A stretch of DNA of 64,000 nt, taken from Todiramphus chloris collaris. Its lineage: Eukaryota > Chordata > Aves > Coraciiformes > Alcedinidae. This document shows, in pieces, positions 61,601 to 64,000 of this stretch (positions within the stretch are counted from its first letter, which is position 1; each line of letters begins with the position of its first letter). Below the pieces are notes generated by a model that saw nothing but the letters and a program-made list of their open reading frames with translations, was not told the origin of the DNA and ran no database searches. Where the stretch lies: positions 51,695,523 to 51,759,522 of the forward strand of contig JANVCC010000020.1 in assembly GCA_025345505.1 (NCBI GenBank), given 5' to 3'. Made by a program: the position numbers and the translations under genes.

Positions 61601-63960
61601 TCCAGCAAAACCTAATTTTGTCATCAGGGAGCTGATTGCCAGTAAGGCAGCTGGTAAATGTATCTCTGATAAAAGGGATCCCTAATATGCTAGCTTAGAT
61701 GAAAACCAGGTCTGTCTTCTCCATCTGTGTTGGTTTTCCTTTCATGCTTACTGCTTGGGAAGCCTTGTGCACAAGATCATAATGAGGCTTCATGTGCATA
61801 GTCTTGTTTAGTGCATTAGCACATAGTTATTTAGCAAAACAGGGCCCTTTCTCTTTGAGCATCGTGGATCCAACCAATGCTAGAAGTGATGTCTGCAAGG
61901 CCAGTAGGGAAGCACAATCCCGCTCAGTCTGGGACTCCTCCCTCCACTGCTCAAGAACTGCAGGAGGCACTTTTTTTGAAGGGGAGGTGAAGGAAGCAGT
62001 ACCGTGGCCCAGGGGATTTGGAGAGGAACTTCCCTGGGCACATCTGGAAAATAAGGGTGAAAAGAATTGCATGTTAACGGGAAGTTTTAGGTCTGCACAA
62101 TTAGACAGATTCTTGGCAGAACTGTTTGCAGGCTGACTGCTGAAAACCATTAGTCTTGGTGCTTGTTGATGCTTTTTCTTCCATCTTTAACTGCTCTGAG
62201 GAGAGTGGACAGGCCAAGCACTACTAAAATGCTCTTCAAATTGAATTGTGTTTGGTATACGTTCTTTCTTGTCTGAGTTATTGTCCAAAATATTAAGTAT
62301 TTTTATTTGCTGTTCCTGTTGAAAAAAAATCATCTCAAAGGGTCGTAACTCCATGACTTCCCACCCTTTCATTTTTCACACAAATTTCAAAGTTGTGAAA
62401 ACGTGTTTTCCAAGTAATTAATAATAAAGAAACCCAGCCAGTGGAATTCTGTCAAGTTGAACAAAGAAAAAGGTGAAAATCATGACCCGAAAAGCATTAG
62501 CTTCTGAGTGGGCTTCCTATCAGTACACTGCAGAGGTGCAGTTATTTTGAACTAATTTTTCAGTTTTATTCATCAATAAGACGAATATTTTTCATAATTA
62601 AGTTATGTATGAAAAAGTGGGTATTTTATTATTTCCCCCCTCACCCCCCTTTTTTAAGTTTTTGAAAGCTTGATACATGTAGTGTTGGATCAAGGCACAC
62701 ACAAGACTGTCCAGAGGGTGTACAAAGCACTTTGGTTTTCAGTTGAAGAAACAAATTATTATGGCAACAAAGAGTGGCTTGGGGTTTAAACACGAAATAG
62801 CTGATAGTTCAGTAGGAAGGCAGAAAGAAACATGTTACCTTACAGATTTTTGTCAAGAAATTTCTGAAACTGTGACAGTAATGGGCAGTATACTGAAGAC
62901 ATACCTGTTTACTGGTTGAGAATACACTTTAAAAGAGCTGCATTCCCCAATCGTCTGCTTACCTTTGTCACAAAAGTTTTTGAGACCTTGCTTATATTGT
63001 CGGTTTGGGGTTGTCTTTTTTTTTTTTTGTCCTGCTCTTTGTTTTCTTACAAAACTGCACTTTCAGCCTTTTTTCTGTTCAAATCATTTTCTAAGAGTTG
63101 TATCTGTCCTCCTGCCCCTGCTTCCCAAAAATGCCTGTGACCATCTGTGGTTGTGTTCTCTCTAATAAGCAGACCACTGGCTTTGATAACCAGAATCTAT
63201 CCCTACCCCCTTGGTTTGTAGAACCTAGCATGTGGGTTGTTTGGTTTTGGTTTTTTGTTTTTCTTAACTTTATTATTAGAAAACAGATTATGCTTTCTTG
63301 CAGGGATCAATTTTCTTTTTTTTCATACATGTCAAAAGCTTCAGTCTTATGCATTGTCATTGATTTGATTATTGTCTTTTAAATTGGATTTCACCATTGT
63401 TGAATGGATATATCCAGACAGCTGATATTGCCCATTACTACACGCATTTCTGTTTATTGAATATTGTTGTGGTTTACAGATTTAATAGACCCAACATTGG
63501 AAGTTCTATGAGTTTTTTTTTTTTTGCAACCAGTTCTTGATCTTCCTGATTTGCCAGGTTCAACATTATTTTATTGATACCAAAGTGAAAAATGGCCTGT
63601 GCTTACACTTACAAGGATCTCAGATGAATGTTCTGACTGCTCAACACGGCAAGAAAATTCACTTTCACAGTCAACAAGTCATCTTACTCAGTAGAACACA
63701 AAAGTTAAATGGTCTGTAACTTCAATATTAGCAAGGAAAAATACAGTACAAATTACTAAAAAATACTAAAATATAGAATTGTGGTCAGGTATCCCCACTA
63801 CATTAATCGCAGCAGTAGCCTGAAATTTGAAACTTTTAATAAAAAGTTCTTAAATATAAATTATATGGCAAATGTACAGTACATTGCTTTGTCAGTCTTT
63901 CAATCCAGTGTTTTGCAGTAGAACAGCAACTGTTAAGTCAGTCTTTTCTCGTTTTCTTTA

Positions 63961-64000
63961 AAAAACAAAACCAAACCAAAATACTCAACAAAACCCAAAC
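63961..64000 (-). repeat. A/C-rich block cut by the window end
   Basis: AAAACAAAACCAAACC-type words run to the last base. The block may continue beyond the window. Confidence 0.65.

Larger units (their letters stand above)
53441..64000. other. Noncoding single-copy DNA with C/A-rich blocks
   Basis: No gene is recognisable. A modestly CpG-richer stretch lies at about 55241-55430 (eight CpG). A (TA)n run is near 54680-54692. A fossil-like frame on the minus strand near 61440-61575 is described in the findings. The open frames at 61792-62150 overlap on both strands and show no domain. G/T or A/C blocks here include 55577-55612, 56331-56360, 60446-60479 and 63233-63263. Confidence 0.7.

Noticed and set aside
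1-64000. tRNA, rRNA, snRNA or microRNA genes
   Set aside because: I saw no tRNA A/B boxes with a foldable cloverleaf, no rRNA or U-snRNA sequence, and no long hairpin that I could support by eye. A covariance-model search (Infernal/tRNAscan-SE) would be needed to exclude them.

Overview
The window looks like AT-rich vertebrate nuclear DNA, most likely from a bird. No protein-coding gene, tRNA, rRNA or other known RNA gene could be recognised. The main evidence for a bird is two copies of the CR1 non-LTR retrotransposon 3' end (15548-15974 and 32557-32678, both + strand). Their wording matches the avian CR1 consensus, including the GATTCTRTG-type terminus. Interspersed repeats are otherwise almost absent, which suits the repeat-poor genomes of birds. 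CpG is depleted nearly everywhere and short simple-sequence tracts are frequent. A crocodilian or turtle is a less likely alternative.

Layout: 1-15 kb is single-copy noncoding sequence with a G-quadruplex-type motif near 630 and an A/C homopolymer cluster at 10984-11036. A (TA)n(CA)n microsatellite at 15277-15304 lies about 240 bp before the first CR1. From 16 to 32 kb the sequence is single-copy with several G/T-rich low-complexity blocks and a (TG)n(TA)n tract at 25149-25186. The second CR1 fragment is at 32557. From 33 to 47 kb the sequence is AT-rich, with a 10-bp inverted repeat carrying octamer-like sites at 40855-40908. At 47735-48060 there is one compact CpG-dense patch, the strongest compositional outlier in the window. 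From 48 to 53 kb there is a TAAT-core-rich segment and an inverted pair of NFI-like half-sites, followed by a short G/T minisatellite with a 27-29 bp period (53316-53410). The rest, to 64 kb, is single-copy noncoding sequence with C/A-rich blocks.

Many open reading frames of 60-132 codons exist on both strands. None shows a recognisable domain, and their number fits chance in 64 kb of six-frame sequence. A few short frames follow good splice-acceptor-like sequences and are reported as low-confidence exon candidates. The window is best read as intergenic sequence or the interior of one or more long introns. No new biological system was found. The items most worth checking are the CpG-dense patch, the exon-like frames and the candidate regulatory clusters.
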